DNA of 64,000 nt from Paucisalibacillus globulus (GCF_900184735.1 NZ_LT855392.1:153848-217847); one strand, 5' to 3'. Positions 19,811 through 29,112 are shown, counted from the stretch's first letter. Made by a program: numbers and translations. Notes: a model not told the origin generated them from the sequence alone.

Positions 19811-19916
19811 GGAAATACACTCCGCTTTCCGCGGGCGGCTGGTGAGCCTCCTCGTGCTATCGCACTGCGGGGTCTCACCTATGCCTATCCTCCCGCAGGA
19901 GTCTCCGTGTATTTCC
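19811..19916 (+). repeat. Interspersed repeat module A, copy 1
   Basis: A GC-rich 106-bp block in AT-rich DNA bounded by inverted ends GGAAATACAC and GTGTATTTCC. It can fold into a long imperfect hairpin. It is identical base for base to the reverse complement of 55394-55499. It forms the left half of a composite element with module B at 20007-20116. Confidence 0.95.
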
Positions 19917-20006
19917 TACGCTAGTGTTGAGTGAAATAAATTAAAGCAATCAAAACCAACACAAAAATCATTTGCTACCTTAAATTAGAAAGCTTAAACT
20001 AGCGTA

Positions 20007-20116
20007 GGCAGAATACGGAGACTCCTACGGGAATAGCACGTGTCCGAAGACCCCGCAGAGGCGAACTTTCCTCGAGGAGGCTGAGGCCGTGCCCGTGGAA
20101 AGCGGAGAATTCTGCC
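20007..20116 (+). repeat. Interspersed repeat module B, copy 1
   Basis: A 110-bp GC-rich block bounded by GGCAGAATAC and an imperfect GAATTCTGCC. It shares the GGAGACTCC and GACCCCGCAG segments with module A. It matches the reverse complement of 55188-55297 with some substitutions. Apart from modules A and B and the MerR terminator, nothing is visible in the gene-free stretch 19645-20287. Confidence 0.92.
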
Positions 20117-20287
20117 GGAGCGGTAGCATTAAGCCTTACCAGATCTAATAAAGTTACCGCACAATTTCTAATCTACTATTTGTTAGATTAACCTAACCAA
20201 AAATACAATCTGTTAGAATTCAACTAATTGCCATAAGTACTTAACTTACTAATTGATTGAATAATATCGGTCTATTAATTCTACTCT

Positions 20288-21793
20288 TCACAAACTATTA
20301 CTCTCTTCTGTGGTGGAATATATCCTTCGTAAGGTTGCTTTGTCTATTTTTCCAACGTGAGTTTTCGGTAGTACTGGCAAGATAAAAAATTTCTTTGGAA
20401 CCTTATAGCGGGTAAGTTTTTTATTGCAATATACTTTTAGTTCTTCTTCGGATAGTTCACCCTTTAATGAAACAAATCCGGTAACAATCTCGCCCCATTT
20501 CTCATCTGGCAAACCAACGACAGCGGCTTCATCGATTAAATCATGCGCTTCTAACCAATGCTCGATTTCTAATGGGTACACATTTTCTCCACCAGTAATA
20601 ATCATGTCTTTCTTTCGTCCTACAATATAGACGTATCCATCTTCATCTTGTTTCACAAGATCTCCTGTATAAACCCAGCCATCTTTTATGACTTCAGCGG
20701 TCTCTTTTGGTTTATTCCAATAGTATTCAAATGCGTGATAGCCACGGAGGACAAGTTCTCCAACTTCATTTTCATTAGCAGTAGTCCCGTCTTCCTTCAT
20801 GATTTTAATATCATTAAAAATCATTGGTTTACCTACGGATCCGATTTTTCGAGTCGTATCTGCCGGATCAATGTAAAAATTATTTGGCCCTGCTTCAGTT
20901 AATCCATATCCTTCTTTAAATGCAATACCTTTTTCTCTAAAGGCATCATATATTTTGTGTGGGCACGGGGCTCCACCAGAGACGAAAACACGAATATCTG
21001 GGAAGGTAGCCTCTTGAAACTCTTTTGTTTGGATAATCATGTGATACATGGTTGGAACAAATAATACAACCGTACATTTATACTTTATTAGATCCTTTAC
21101 AGCCTTTTCCGGGCTAAAATCAGGCGATAGAACAACTTTCCCACCTGCTAAGAGAAGTGGCAATGTGTATACATTCAATCCGCCAGTATGAAACATCGGA
21201 GTAGAAATTAACGTTACATCAGCCGCACCTAAATCCCAGCTTACAACTGTATTCAATGCATTCCACAAAATGGACCTGTGGGACAAAACTACTCCCTTCG
21301 GACGACCTGTGGTTCCGCCAGTATAAATCATCGTAAGTGGATCTGCTTCATCAAGCTCCGTTAGTATGTGGTGTCGTTCATAATCTAGGAAGCTATCATA
21401 ATCATTCCGATCGATAGTAACAATCACAGCACCCAATTCTTTTTTATTGACTCTATCTAAAAAAGAGGGAGCCACCCCAATTATTTTCGGTTCACAGTCT
21501 TGTAACACATAGGTTAATTCATCCTCACCCAAGCGCCAATTTAAGGGGATGAATATCGCACCAATTCGCATACAAGCAAAAAAGAAATCCAGATACCCGA
21601 TATGGTTCGGGGCTAGTATTGCTACACGATCTCCCTTCTCCACACCGTTTGTTAAAAAGAAATTTGCTAATCTATTTGCTCGTTCATGAAGTTCTTTATA
21701 AGTCCAACATTCATCTGTTACAGCATCAACAACCGCTATTTCTTCTGGAGATATATTGACCCTACTCTGTAACCAGTCTAAATTTGCATGCAT
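20288..21793 (-). CDS. Acyl-CoA synthetase (AMP-forming), cluster copy 1
   Basis: 501 residues of the ANL superfamily. It activates a carboxylic acid with ATP and CoA through an acyl-adenylate. The P-loop is MIYTGGTTGRPKGVVLSH, motif A5 is GYGLTEAGPNNF, and the hinge region is VYTGDLVKQDEDGYVYIVGRKKDMIITGG followed by ENVYPLEIEHWL; a conserved C-terminal Lys is in KTHVGKIDKATL. The chain length of the substrate cannot be read from the sequence. It is about one third identical in motif layout to the copy at 31810. GGAGGG precedes the ATG. Its promoter carries the same TGTAAC direct repeats as the transporter operon, which ties it to the cluster although a plus-strand gene lies between. Confidence 0.9.
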   Translation of the reverse strand: MHANLDWLQSRVNISPEEIAVVDAVTDECWTYKELHERANRLANFFLTNGVEKGDRVAILAPNHIGYLDFFFACMRIGAIFIPLNWRLGEDELTYVLQDCEPKIIGVAPSFLDRVNKKELGAVIVTIDRNDYDSFLDYERHHILTELDEADPLTMIYTGGTTGRPKGVVLSHRSILWNALNTVVSWDLGAADVTLISTPMFHTGGLNVYTLPLLLAGGKVVLSPDFSPEKAVKDLIKYKCTVVLFVPTMYHMIIQTKEFQEATFPDIRVFVSGGAPCPHKIYDAFREKGIAFKEGYGLTEAGPNNFYIDPADTTRKIGSVGKPMIFNDIKIMKEDGTTANENEVGELVLRGYHAFEYYWNKPKETAEVIKDGWVYTGDLVKQDEDGYVYIVGRKKDMIITGGENVYPLEIEHWLEAHDLIDEAAVVGLPDEKWGEIVTGFVSLKGELSEEELKVYCNKKLTRYKVPKKFFILPVLPKTHVGKIDKATLRRIYSTTEESNSL

Positions 21794-21819
21794 CGCTATC
21801 CCTCCACTTTCTAGAAATA

Positions 21820-21852
21820 GTTTAAGACTAGAGAGTTACATCTGGGTTACAG
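21820..21852 (-). promoter_or_regulatory. Putative SARP-type promoter of acyl-CoA synthetase 1
   Basis: The minus strand has TGTAAC at 21847-21852 and again at 21836-21841, an 11-bp period. Ten bp later comes a -10-like TAAACT (21820-21825); there is no clear -35. The same layout is present at 30349-30382. The regulator is inferred to be the SARP/BTAD protein at 34060-37311. Confidence 0.6.
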
Positions 21853-21967
21853 AGATTCACCTTCTATCCTAATAACAATTCACTACTATTAATTATCAGA
21901 ATTTTATAGTAAAATTATTTCAGAACCTAAAAGGCCATACCTATAAAAAATAAAAGGTAGGATAGTA

Positions 21968-22945
21968 ATGAAAAAGTATCTTGTTATCATAATCCCTCTT
22001 CTCCTCATCACGATCCCCATCATCTGGTGGAATACTCAATCATCAATACCTAGTGGTGTACATCTTGAAAAAGAAGCTGGTTCCATTGTCATACAGGTTG
22101 AAGAAGATGAGTTAATCGCACCTTTTCATATCCCTGTAACTTGGGTGAAAGCACACCCCTGGGAGAAACCTCCTGTATTAGAAGATTTGGTGCTACTGGG
22201 TGAAACCGGTGAAAAAATAGCGAATATAAAGGGGAAGTTAATTTTAGATGAACCTAATTTTCCTCCTAGTAACTGGTATCATCGAGAGGTTCATGGTGAG
22301 ATTATCTTTGAACTAAATGCCGATAAAGAATTACGAAAGAACGGATTTGTTATTTACCCCTTTCCTGATAACGACTTACAAGAATTATACATACCGTCAG
22401 AGCTACAACTAACGTATGAAGGTGAGATCCTCTCCTTATCTTTAGATAAGGAACTAAGACTATATCCGATTAAGCAAAACAGTGACATCATCAAACCATC
22501 TTGGCAGACAAATAGTCAATTCAATGCAGTAAATAGTAGGGGAAATAATATAGATTTTAAAGGCTTCTTTTTAAATATAAAAGGTAAAACAGGTTCACGA
22601 ATTGAAGAGATCCTGTTTTGGTTACCGGGTATGCCTGAGGATTATTATGAGAGCTATGTCCAATATACATTTGATAGAGAAGCTATGCACGAAGCTGATA
22701 CTACCGGGGAATTTATAGGGGAATCATTGTCCCTCCCCCTTGAGATGAGCACAAGTAATATTCTACTTTATTTTCCTTTCACAGATGAAATGAAAGAATC
22801 CATTGGAGATCATGTAATATATTTAATGCCCTATTTAAAGACAGTCGATGAATCAGGAAATGTATATTTCCATGGTGGTTCTGGTTCTATTGGTGCTTAT
22901 TCACCTGATGAGGATAGAGAACTCCATTCAATTTTAATTAAGTAG
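21968..22945 (+). CDS. Membrane-anchored or secreted protein of unknown function
   Basis: 325 residues, not recognised. One N-terminal hydrophobic helix (about 4-22, LVIIIPLLLITIPIIW) follows two lysines, with no lipobox and no clear cleavage site, so it is probably a signal anchor. The rest is predicted extracellular, rich in beta-forming segments and in Glu/Asp (for example EVHGEIIFELNADKEL and YIPSELQLTYEGEILSLSL), without catalytic motifs that I can name. It lies alone on the plus strand between two minus-strand parts of the acyl-CoA cluster and shares a terminator hairpin with the SDR gene. A link to the cluster is not shown. Confidence 0.75.
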   Translation: MKKYLVIIIPLLLITIPIIWWNTQSSIPSGVHLEKEAGSIVIQVEEDELIAPFHIPVTWVKAHPWEKPPVLEDLVLLGETGEKIANIKGKLILDEPNFPPSNWYHREVHGEIIFELNADKELRKNGFVIYPFPDNDLQELYIPSELQLTYEGEILSLSLDKELRLYPIKQNSDIIKPSWQTNSQFNAVNSRGNNIDFKGFFLNIKGKTGSRIEEILFWLPGMPEDYYESYVQYTFDREAMHEADTTGEFIGESLSLPLEMSTSNILLYFPFTDEMKESIGDHVIYLMPYLKTVDESGNVYFHGGSGSIGAYSPDEDRELHSILIK

Positions 22946-22950
22946 TCAAA

Positions 22951-22991
22951 TAAAGCGCTAGAAAGGAATTTAGTTCCCTTCTAGCGCTTTA
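22951..22991. terminator. Bidirectional terminator between convergent genes
   Basis: A 13-bp perfect stem, TAAAGCGCTAGAA with its complement TTCTAGCGCTTTA, extends past one mismatch to a short loop. A/T-rich ends on both sides let it serve both the plus-strand gene and the acyl-CoA operon on the minus strand. Confidence 0.88.
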
Positions 22992-22998
22992 TTCTGTA

Positions 22999-23742
22999 TT
23001 ACATCATAATTCCGCCATCGACATGCAACACATGCCCATTCACATAATCCGATTCATTAGAAGATAAGAATAAATAGGCATTCGCAATATCCTCGGGTGA
23101 CCCAAGTCTCTGCATAGGAACCATGGCCTCCATTTTTTCAATCACTTTATCTGGCATAGCAGATACCATCGCTGTTCTAGTAAATCCAGGTGCAACCGCA
23201 TTGACATTAATTCCTTTGCGGCCTAATTCTTTCGCCCATGTTTTTGTCATTCCGATTAATCCTGCTTTAGCTGCAGCATAGTTGGTTTGGCCTACATTCC
23301 CATATGTTCCTGTTACGGATGAGGTGTTTACAATTTTTCCTTTTCCTTGTTCTATTAGGTATGGTAATACCGCTTGTGTACAATTAAATACTCCAGATAA
23401 ATTAACATCTAGCACTTGTTGGAACTGCTCTAACGTCATTTTCGCTAGCATTGCATCCCTAGTAATTCCAGCATTGTTAATTAAGATATCTATTTTTCCA
23501 TATTCCGCTAATGCCTTTTCAACCATCACATTCACACTATCGCGATCAGCTACATTCACCTGCACAAACGTTACCGATAACCCTTCTTCTTGTAATGCTT
23601 TTTCACTTTCTAATCCTTTTGCTTCATCAAAATCAGCAAGGATAACTTTTGCTCCTTCATTACCGAACTTTCTGGCCGCTTCAAAGCCAATTCCATTCGC
23701 AGCCCCAGTAATGATAGCTACCTTATCTTGTAATCTATTCAT
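22999..23742 (-). CDS. SDR family 3-oxoacyl-(ACP/CoA) reductase (FabG-like)
   Basis: 247-residue classical short-chain dehydrogenase. The cofactor motif is ITGAANGIGFEAA (TGxxxGIG), with NNAG at LINNAGITRD. The catalytic Ser-Tyr-Lys is in NTSSVTGTYGNVGQTNYAAAKAG. Asp at the end of beta-2 (LADFDEAKG) is more usual for NAD(H) than NADP(H), so the cofactor is uncertain. In the cluster it would reduce 3-ketoacyl thioesters or oxidise 3-hydroxyacyl-CoA. It is the last gene of the operon, overlapping the hydrolase gene by 4 bp. Confidence 0.93.
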   Translation of the reverse strand: MNRLQDKVAIITGAANGIGFEAARKFGNEGAKVILADFDEAKGLESEKALQEEGLSVTFVQVNVADRDSVNVMVEKALAEYGKIDILINNAGITRDAMLAKMTLEQFQQVLDVNLSGVFNCTQAVLPYLIEQGKGKIVNTSSVTGTYGNVGQTNYAAAKAGLIGMTKTWAKELGRKGINVNAVAPGFTRTAMVSAMPDKVIEKMEAMVPMQRLGSPEDIANAYLFLSSNESDYVNGHVLHVDGGIMM

Positions 23743-24662
23743 CTATTAAACTCCTCTTTTGTCAAATTAACGTTAGCAAAGAAATCCTCCATAACAGTAA
23801 GTAACTGTTCTAAATCATCAATTAACGGGGAATGACCACAGCCTTTTAATTCCTTATACTCCGCCTTGTCGCCAAAGTCTTCTCGTATCTCTTCTGTCAT
23901 ATTCTTGGTAACAACTAGATCATTTTCACCCCAAGTAATCATGGTAGGAATATTGATATCCTTTACACGATCCTCACCTTCTGTTAGACCATTATGAACG
24001 GTACTAATATTAAATATATTCAGGGCCTGATAAACCTCAGCTAAGTTTCGCTGTGTTGTCATATCTTCTAAGTACTTCTGGTAACGCTCTTCATCTGGTT
24101 GATTATCTGTATAAATGACCATATTCCACGTTTGACGTAATAACTCATAATTCTTTGTATCGTAAGCTCCTTGAACCGCCAATCGCTTAGTATCTTGATA
24201 CATATCCTCTAAACTTTGTATTCTATTTTTGAAATCAGGCTTACCATCGACACCCAGTCGATAATATGGATACCCACGAGTCGAACCGGAAGATTGAAGA
24301 AATAGAGCCTTACAATAACCTGGATAATCTGCACAGAACTGCATGGAAACACAACCACCAGTTGACCAACCAACTAAAGTAAAATCCTTGATACCGATCT
24401 TATCTACCCAAAGTTTCAAATCATCAGAGAAGTCTTTGATAGCGGTTACCTTTTGGTTATAGCTAGATTCACCAAAGCCGCGCATATCAATTGCATAAAC
24501 CTTATAACGCTCAGAGAGATTTTCCATTACCAGATCCCAATGAACAGATGAAGTCATATTCCCATGTACAAGAACAATAATATCTTCTCCACCTTCACGC
24601 TCCCGATAAGCAATCTCTTCCCCGTTAGATAAAGCAACCTTTTTCAACACGATATTAGCCAC
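23739..24662 (-). CDS. Alpha/beta hydrolase, possible intracellular short-chain PHA depolymerase type
   Basis: 307 residues with an alpha/beta hydrolase fold. The oxyanion loop is HGNMTSS (33-39), the nucleophile Ser100 is in GWSTGG, the acid is probably Asp248 (WGENDL) and the base His277 (GCGHSPL). From memory the overall pattern, including YREREGG, HGNMTSS and DMRGFGESSY, resembles the intracellular poly-3-hydroxybutyrate depolymerase described in Bacillus thuringiensis (lipase box G-W-S-x-G), but I could not align them. It may instead be a thioesterase or lactonase. A GTG start has GGAGGGG upstream. Its neighbours are a KAS III-like gene and an SDR gene in the same operon. Confidence 0.85.
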   Translation of the reverse strand: MANIVLKKVALSNGEEIAYREREGGEDIIVLVHGNMTSSVHWDLVMENLSERYKVYAIDMRGFGESSYNQKVTAIKDFSDDLKLWVDKIGIKDFTLVGWSTGGCVSMQFCADYPGYCKALFLQSSGSTRGYPYYRLGVDGKPDFKNRIQSLEDMYQDTKRLAVQGAYDTKNYELLRQTWNMVIYTDNQPDEERYQKYLEDMTTQRNLAEVYQALNIFNISTVHNGLTEGEDRVKDINIPTMITWGENDLVVTKNMTEEIREDFGDKAEYKELKGCGHSPLIDDLEQLLTVMEDFFANVNLTKEEFNR

Positions 24663-24677
24663 GATAACCCCTCCTCA

Positions 24678-25685
24678 TTATCCCCATTTAATAATATTAG
24701 CTCCCCATGCATAACCAATGCCTGCAGAGACTAGAACAACAATATCACCTTTTTTCAATTTCCCCTGTTGTTCTGCTAGTTCTAAAGATATGATTTGATC
24801 CATCTGCCCAATATGTCCATAGTTTTCAAGATAAATAGATTTGTCATGGCTTACACCAAGCTGATCTAACACATATAAATGAGCAGACTTTTTCATATGC
24901 AGCATTGCAACATACCCAATATCTTCTTTTTTGTACCCACTTTTTTCTAATGCTTTTTCTATACATGTGATGAAGTTATCCATTGATTTCTGCTCTAAAC
25001 GTTCCTTCATACCAGGAGGATCAAGAACATCTAATTGATATAGCCCTGCTTCTAATGTAGCCTTCGTGATGGGGTTCTTTGTTCCACCAGTCGTCACATA
25101 AACATCCTCAGAAAAAGATCCATCCGTAATCAAATGCGATTCTAGAACCTCGTTTTCATGGTGGCCCTTCTTTAAAATAATGGCACCACCACCCGCACCA
25201 AGATTAAACATAAAACGAGTTCGAGGATTCTGGTAATTAATAAAATCAACGTTACGATACCCACCTGCTAGAAGTACAGTGTTTATCGAAGGATCGGATT
25301 TCATCATATCTTTTGCTACTTTTATTCCCATAATGGTCGTACCACATCGGAGCGCTGTGTCAAATGCCCATGCATTCACTGCTCCCACCTCATGTTGGAG
25401 CTTGATTCCTGCAGTCCATAATGGATACTCTTTATGTTCTTCTCCTATATAAATAACTAAGTCAATTTCTTTTGGGTCAATGCCTGCCTTTTCAATGGCC
25501 TGTTTAGCAGCCCGTATGCCCATTTCTGCCGTATGATCATCTTCACCTGGAATAGGTTTTTCTTTTATTCCCATCTTTTGTTCGACAACTTCAAGTGGAA
25601 TTCCTGCTTGGTCCGCTATTTCTTTTGAAGTCATTCTGTTTTCTGGAATATATATACCTGTGCTAACTACTCCAATTTTGTCCAT
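24678..25685 (-). CDS. KAS III-like (FabH fold) protein with Cys-His-His triad, copy 1
   Basis: 335 residues of the thiolase superfamily, type III ketosynthase branch. Cys114 is in FDTALRCGTTIMG; His263 (MLHMKK) aligns with the His of the FabH HQAN motif; and His291 (ENYGHIGQMDQ) sits where FabH has the catalytic Asn of the GNTSAAS motif. The C terminus SAGIGYAWGANIIKW matches the family. The Asn-to-His change argues against an ordinary fatty-acid initiation role; acyl transfer, Claisen condensation with another donor, or thiolysis are options. The start at 25685 has GGGGGAGGG 7 nt upstream. It lies directly downstream of livM in the operon. Confidence 0.88.
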   Translation of the reverse strand: MDKIGVVSTGIYIPENRMTSKEIADQAGIPLEVVEQKMGIKEKPIPGEDDHTAEMGIRAAKQAIEKAGIDPKEIDLVIYIGEEHKEYPLWTAGIKLQHEVGAVNAWAFDTALRCGTTIMGIKVAKDMMKSDPSINTVLLAGGYRNVDFINYQNPRTRFMFNLGAGGGAIILKKGHHENEVLESHLITDGSFSEDVYVTTGGTKNPITKATLEAGLYQLDVLDPPGMKERLEQKSMDNFITCIEKALEKSGYKKEDIGYVAMLHMKKSAHLYVLDQLGVSHDKSIYLENYGHIGQMDQIISLELAEQQGKLKKGDIVVLVSAGIGYAWGANIIKWG

Positions 25686-25702
25686 ATCTAATCCCTCCCC
25701 CA

Positions 25703-26692
25703 TCATCCGGCTTTTTTACTTGGTATTTTTTGTTTAGAGCCATTTGAGAGTTTAGAACGAATAGTACCAACTAGACCCAACGGGAAGAATATAACCACAA
25801 GGATGTAAACTGTACCATACAGAATAATCCAACGTTCAAATATCCAATGAACATTCGCTAGCCCTGAAATCCAGTGGTGTGCAAGTTCAATTAAAGCTGC
25901 CCCTAAGATTGGACCTACTAAGGTTCCAACTCCTCCAATAATGGTCATTAACAACACATCAATGGTGACATCCGTAGCAAAGACACTAGTATTTACAAAG
26001 CGAAGGGATAACATATATAGAACACCTGCGAAACTCGCAACAATCCCTGAAACAACACTTACTAATACTTTATAATGTAGTACCTTAAAACCAAGTGAAA
26101 TGGTACGTTCCTCATTCTCACGTATTGCTACTAGTACCCTACCAAATGGAGACTGTGTCATTCTTCTTAGACCAAAAAAGATTAATACTAGGCAAACAAG
26201 ACTGACAATATATATGGTGGTCGAATCCCTTAAAAACTCTGGAACTTTAAACGTAAATCCATCATTCCCTTGTGTTAAGGAACGCCACTTTTCTGCTGCC
26301 ACTAAAAATAAGCCAGCAAAAGCAAGTGTGAGCATCGCGTAAAAGTGACTTTTTAACCTGAGCGTCAATACACCGACAATAAAACTCACTATAGCAGCAA
26401 AAAGAACGGCAACTAAAATTGCAACTAGCAATGCACCGAAACTTGCATCATAACGATCCATAAAAATAGCCGTCGTGTAGGCACCTATACCAAAGAACAT
26501 TGCGTGACCAAATGAAATTATTCCTGTATAACCTAATAAAAGATCATAACTCATCGCAAAAATAGCAAAAATAAAGATTTGGGTGATCATAAACTGAACA
26601 CTACGTCCAGTTAAGATAAACGGCAGAATTAGCAATATTACTGCGACACCAAGATAGATAAGATTACTTTTCGACATACTTTTTAATATCAT
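25703..26692 (-). CDS. Branched-chain amino acid-type ABC permease (LivM family)
   Basis: 329 residues, about 9-10 membrane helices, with the family signature YTGIISFGHAMFFGIGAYT and GGVGTLVGPILGAAL. It forms the translocation pore with the LivH-type partner. The substrate of such systems ranges from branched amino acids to urea, amides and aromatic or fatty acids. Here the cluster content suggests an organic acid, which is an inference. The ATG at 26692 was chosen (AGGGG 8 nt upstream); a GTG at 26701 lies in the ribosome binding site. It starts 5 bp after livH. Confidence 0.93.
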   Translation of the reverse strand: MILKSMSKSNLIYLGVAVILLILPFILTGRSVQFMITQIFIFAIFAMSYDLLLGYTGIISFGHAMFFGIGAYTTAIFMDRYDASFGALLVAILVAVLFAAIVSFIVGVLTLRLKSHFYAMLTLAFAGLFLVAAEKWRSLTQGNDGFTFKVPEFLRDSTTIYIVSLVCLVLIFFGLRRMTQSPFGRVLVAIRENEERTISLGFKVLHYKVLVSVVSGIVASFAGVLYMLSLRFVNTSVFATDVTIDVLLMTIIGGVGTLVGPILGAALIELAHHWISGLANVHWIFERWIILYGTVYILVVIFFPLGLVGTIRSKLSNGSKQKIPSKKAG

Positions 26693-26697
26693 GCCAA

Positions 26698-27558
26698 TCA
26701 CCCCTTCACCTTAAATAATCCTTGAGGTCTAAATATCAACACAACCGTCATAATGAGCATATTTACAGCTAGTGAAAGTGCTGGAACGTAATACGCCATA
26801 AATGCTTGTGCTAAACCAACAAGTATTGCTGCAAACAAGGAACCTGTAAAACTTCCCATTCCACCAATGACAACAACGATAAAGGCAAGTATAGAGAATT
26901 CCAGTCCCATTTCAGCATAAATAACCCCTGAATATGGTGCATGTAAGACCCCGCTAAGCGCAGCAAGTGCAGCTCCTACCATAAATACCGCCATAAATAC
27001 AAAGCGGATATTGATTCCTAGTGTTTGCACCATTTCTCTGTCCATTACTCCCGCTCGAACAATTAAACCTATTCTTGTTTTCTTCAGGATTAGATAAATG
27101 GTTAAAAACAGCAGCAACCCAATAGCAATAATAAATAAACGGTATTTAATCAAAATAACATCGCCCATTTGAAAGCTTCCTTCCAACCATGCTGGTGGAT
27201 GTACCGCCTTCTGATCCGGTCCGAAGACAACCTTAATCAATTCTTGAAGAACAAGCATAAATCCTAACGTAATTAAAATTTGTTGGATATGATTTCCGTA
27301 TACCGGTCTAATAATCAATCTTTCCGTAATTAATCCCAGTACCAAACCAGTAATAATGGCTACTATGATAGCTAGCAGGAAACTATTTGTTATATAGTAA
27401 ATCCAAACACCAGCATATGCACCCCAGATAAATAATCCCCCGTGTGCAAAATTTAACACGCTCATTAAACCAAATATTAAGGTTAATCCAGCTGCAAGGA
27501 GGAAAATCAGCATACCTGTTGCAAGTCCGTTAACAGTTAAACTAGCAATTAAATCCAT
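26698..27558 (-). CDS. Branched-chain amino acid-type ABC permease (LivH family)
   Basis: 286 residues, about 8 membrane helices. The N-terminal block VNGLATGMLIFLLAAGLTLIF and the motif VLNFAHGGLFIWGAY identify the LivH family; a second block, VVIGGMGSFTGSLFAAILVG, contacts the ATPase. It is the partner permease of the LivM-type gene that follows. AGGGGGAG precedes the ATG. It lies 12 bp after the LivF-type ATPase gene. Confidence 0.93.
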   Translation of the reverse strand: MDLIASLTVNGLATGMLIFLLAAGLTLIFGLMSVLNFAHGGLFIWGAYAGVWIYYITNSFLLAIIVAIITGLVLGLITERLIIRPVYGNHIQQILITLGFMLVLQELIKVVFGPDQKAVHPPAWLEGSFQMGDVILIKYRLFIIAIGLLLFLTIYLILKKTRIGLIVRAGVMDREMVQTLGINIRFVFMAVFMVGAALAALSGVLHAPYSGVIYAEMGLEFSILAFIVVVIGGMGSFTGSLFAAILVGLAQAFMAYYVPALSLAVNMLIMTVVLIFRPQGLFKVKG

Positions 27559-27570
27559 GTTTTCTCCCCC

Positions 27571-28278
27571 TTAAGATACACCAAGATATTTTTTCATTAA
27601 TGCCTTATCTTGTTTTAGTTCTCCCATTAATCCGTTGTGGACAGTCTGACCATCATCGATAATGTAAAATCTGTCACCAATTTTACTTGCCATTAGGAAA
27701 TTCTGTTCTACTAATAGAATCGTAGTTTTTTCCTTCATTTGAAGAATCGTTTCCATAACCTTTTCTACAACTATTGGTGCAAGACCTTTGCTGGGTTCGT
27801 CAATAAGAAGCAAATCATTTTCATTCACATAAGCACGGGAAATGGCTAGCATTTGCTTTTGTCCACCACTTAGTTGACCACCAGGCTTTTTCCAGAACTT
27901 TTTCAGATCGGGAAACAAGTCTAAAATCCATTCTAAACGTTCGGTTGTCTCCTGATCTTCACGCTTCATAGCTACACGCAAATTTTCTCCAACCGTTAGG
28001 TCCCCAAATATCCCTTGGTCCTCTGGTACATAGCCAATACCTTTATTGGCAATTAAATGGGGTTTCTGATTAGAAATCTCCTCATCTTTAAAGACAATAG
28101 AGCCTTTAGATACCGGATTTAACCCCATGATCGTTCGTAAAGTGGTTGTTTTTCCTGCGCCATTTCTTCCTAGAAGGACGGTAACTTCACCTTTTGGCAC
28201 CTCAAAGTTGATATCATGTAAGATATGAAATTGCTGAATATAGGCTTCCACCTGGGAAAGTTTAAGCAAGCTGCTCAT
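27571..28278 (-). CDS. ABC transporter ATPase (LivF family)
   Basis: 235 residues. Walker A is GRNGAGKTTTLRTIMG, the Q-loop region is GYVPEDQGIFGDLTV, the signature is LSGGQKQMLAISRA, Walker B is LLLIDEPSKGLAP, and the H-loop equivalent is LLVEQNFLMA, all typical of LivF. It overlaps the LivG-type gene by 17 bp. GGAGGA precedes the ATG. It energises import with LivG. Confidence 0.95.
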   Translation of the reverse strand: MSSLLKLSQVEAYIQQFHILHDINFEVPKGEVTVLLGRNGAGKTTTLRTIMGLNPVSKGSIVFKDEEISNQKPHLIANKGIGYVPEDQGIFGDLTVGENLRVAMKREDQETTERLEWILDLFPDLKKFWKKPGGQLSGGQKQMLAISRAYVNENDLLLIDEPSKGLAPIVVEKVMETILQMKEKTTILLVEQNFLMASKIGDRFYIIDDGQTVHNGLMGELKQDKALMKKYLGVS

Positions 28279-29029
28279 CGTACATTCCTCCTAGATATGC
28301 TGATTGGACGGTTTCATTTTCGACTATTTCATCTGGCGTTCCTTTGGCAATTAATTCTCCGTGGAATAGTACAAGGACTTCATCCGATAAGTCCATAATC
28401 ATATCCATCTTGTGTTCAATTAACACGATCGTTCTATCTTCTTCTGCTTTTATCTGCTTAATAACATCTATGATCGCCGGTACTTCCTCCAAGGACATCC
28501 CTGCTGTCGGTTCGTCTAATAATAATATTTCTGTTTCCAGCGCTAACAACATAGCAATCTCTAACTTTCTTTTCTCACCATGTGCTAAGTTAGCAGCAAT
28601 ATGGTTCGCTTTATCATCTAAAAGCACTCTTTCTAAAATGGTGAATGCTTTTTCTTCAAATTTCTTGTAATGCAAGAAGTGTTTAATCATTTGATACCGC
28701 ACATTTGCTTGGGATTGAACAGCTAATCGTACATTCTCTAAAACAGTTAAGTTTGGAAACACATTGGTTATTTGAAAGGATCTACCGATACCAAGTCTTG
28801 TTCTATCTGTTGCAGATTTCTTGGTGATTTCGTTCCCTTTAAAATAGATGGAGCCCTCTGTAGGAGAAAGTTGGCCGCTTAGTAGATTGAAAAAAGTGGT
28901 TTTACCAGCGCCATTGGGGCCAATGATTGATGTGAATTTTTTATCAGGTATTTGTACGGTGACATGATCTACTGCTGTGTGACCACCAAATTTTATTGTA
29001 AGGTCTTTTGTTTCTAGTACGTAATTCAT
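28262..29029 (-). CDS. ABC transporter ATPase (LivG family)
   Basis: 255 residues. Walker A is GPNGAGKTTFFNLLSG, the signature is the LivG-type variant LAHGEKRKLEIAML in place of LSGGQ, Walker B is LLLDEPTAGMS, and the switch region is IVLIEHKMDMIMDLSDEVLVL. The C-terminal extension GTPDEIVENETVQSAYLG is normal for LivG. AAAGGAGGAG precedes the ATG. A hairpin in the 83-bp gap upstream separates it from the binding-protein gene. Confidence 0.95.
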   Translation of the reverse strand: MNYVLETKDLTIKFGGHTAVDHVTVQIPDKKFTSIIGPNGAGKTTFFNLLSGQLSPTEGSIYFKGNEITKKSATDRTRLGIGRSFQITNVFPNLTVLENVRLAVQSQANVRYQMIKHFLHYKKFEEKAFTILERVLLDDKANHIAANLAHGEKRKLEIAMLLALETEILLLDEPTAGMSLEEVPAIIDVIKQIKAEEDRTIVLIEHKMDMIMDLSDEVLVLFHGELIAKGTPDEIVENETVQSAYLGGMYDEQLA

Positions 29030-29074
29030 GTTGCTCCTCCTTTATGTTTTATTCTATGTATTAGGAAGGGAAGA

Positions 29075-29096
29075 ACCCTCGCCAGGTGGCAAGGGT
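29075..29096 (-). other. Intercistronic stem-loop between binding-protein gene and livG
   Basis: The minus strand has ACCCTTGCC, loop ACCT, GGCGAGGGT: a 9-bp stem with one G-T pair and no T-run. It is likely an mRNA stability or processing element that lets the binding protein be made in excess of the membrane parts. Confidence 0.6.
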
Positions 29097-29112
29097 GTCC
29101 CAATTATAATTC

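Noticed and set aside
19645..20287. Insertion sequence in the GC-rich repeat region
   Set aside because: Inverted ends are present, but there is no transposase and no clear target duplication. Each module is a hairpin of about 110 bp, so it is reported as an interspersed repeat.
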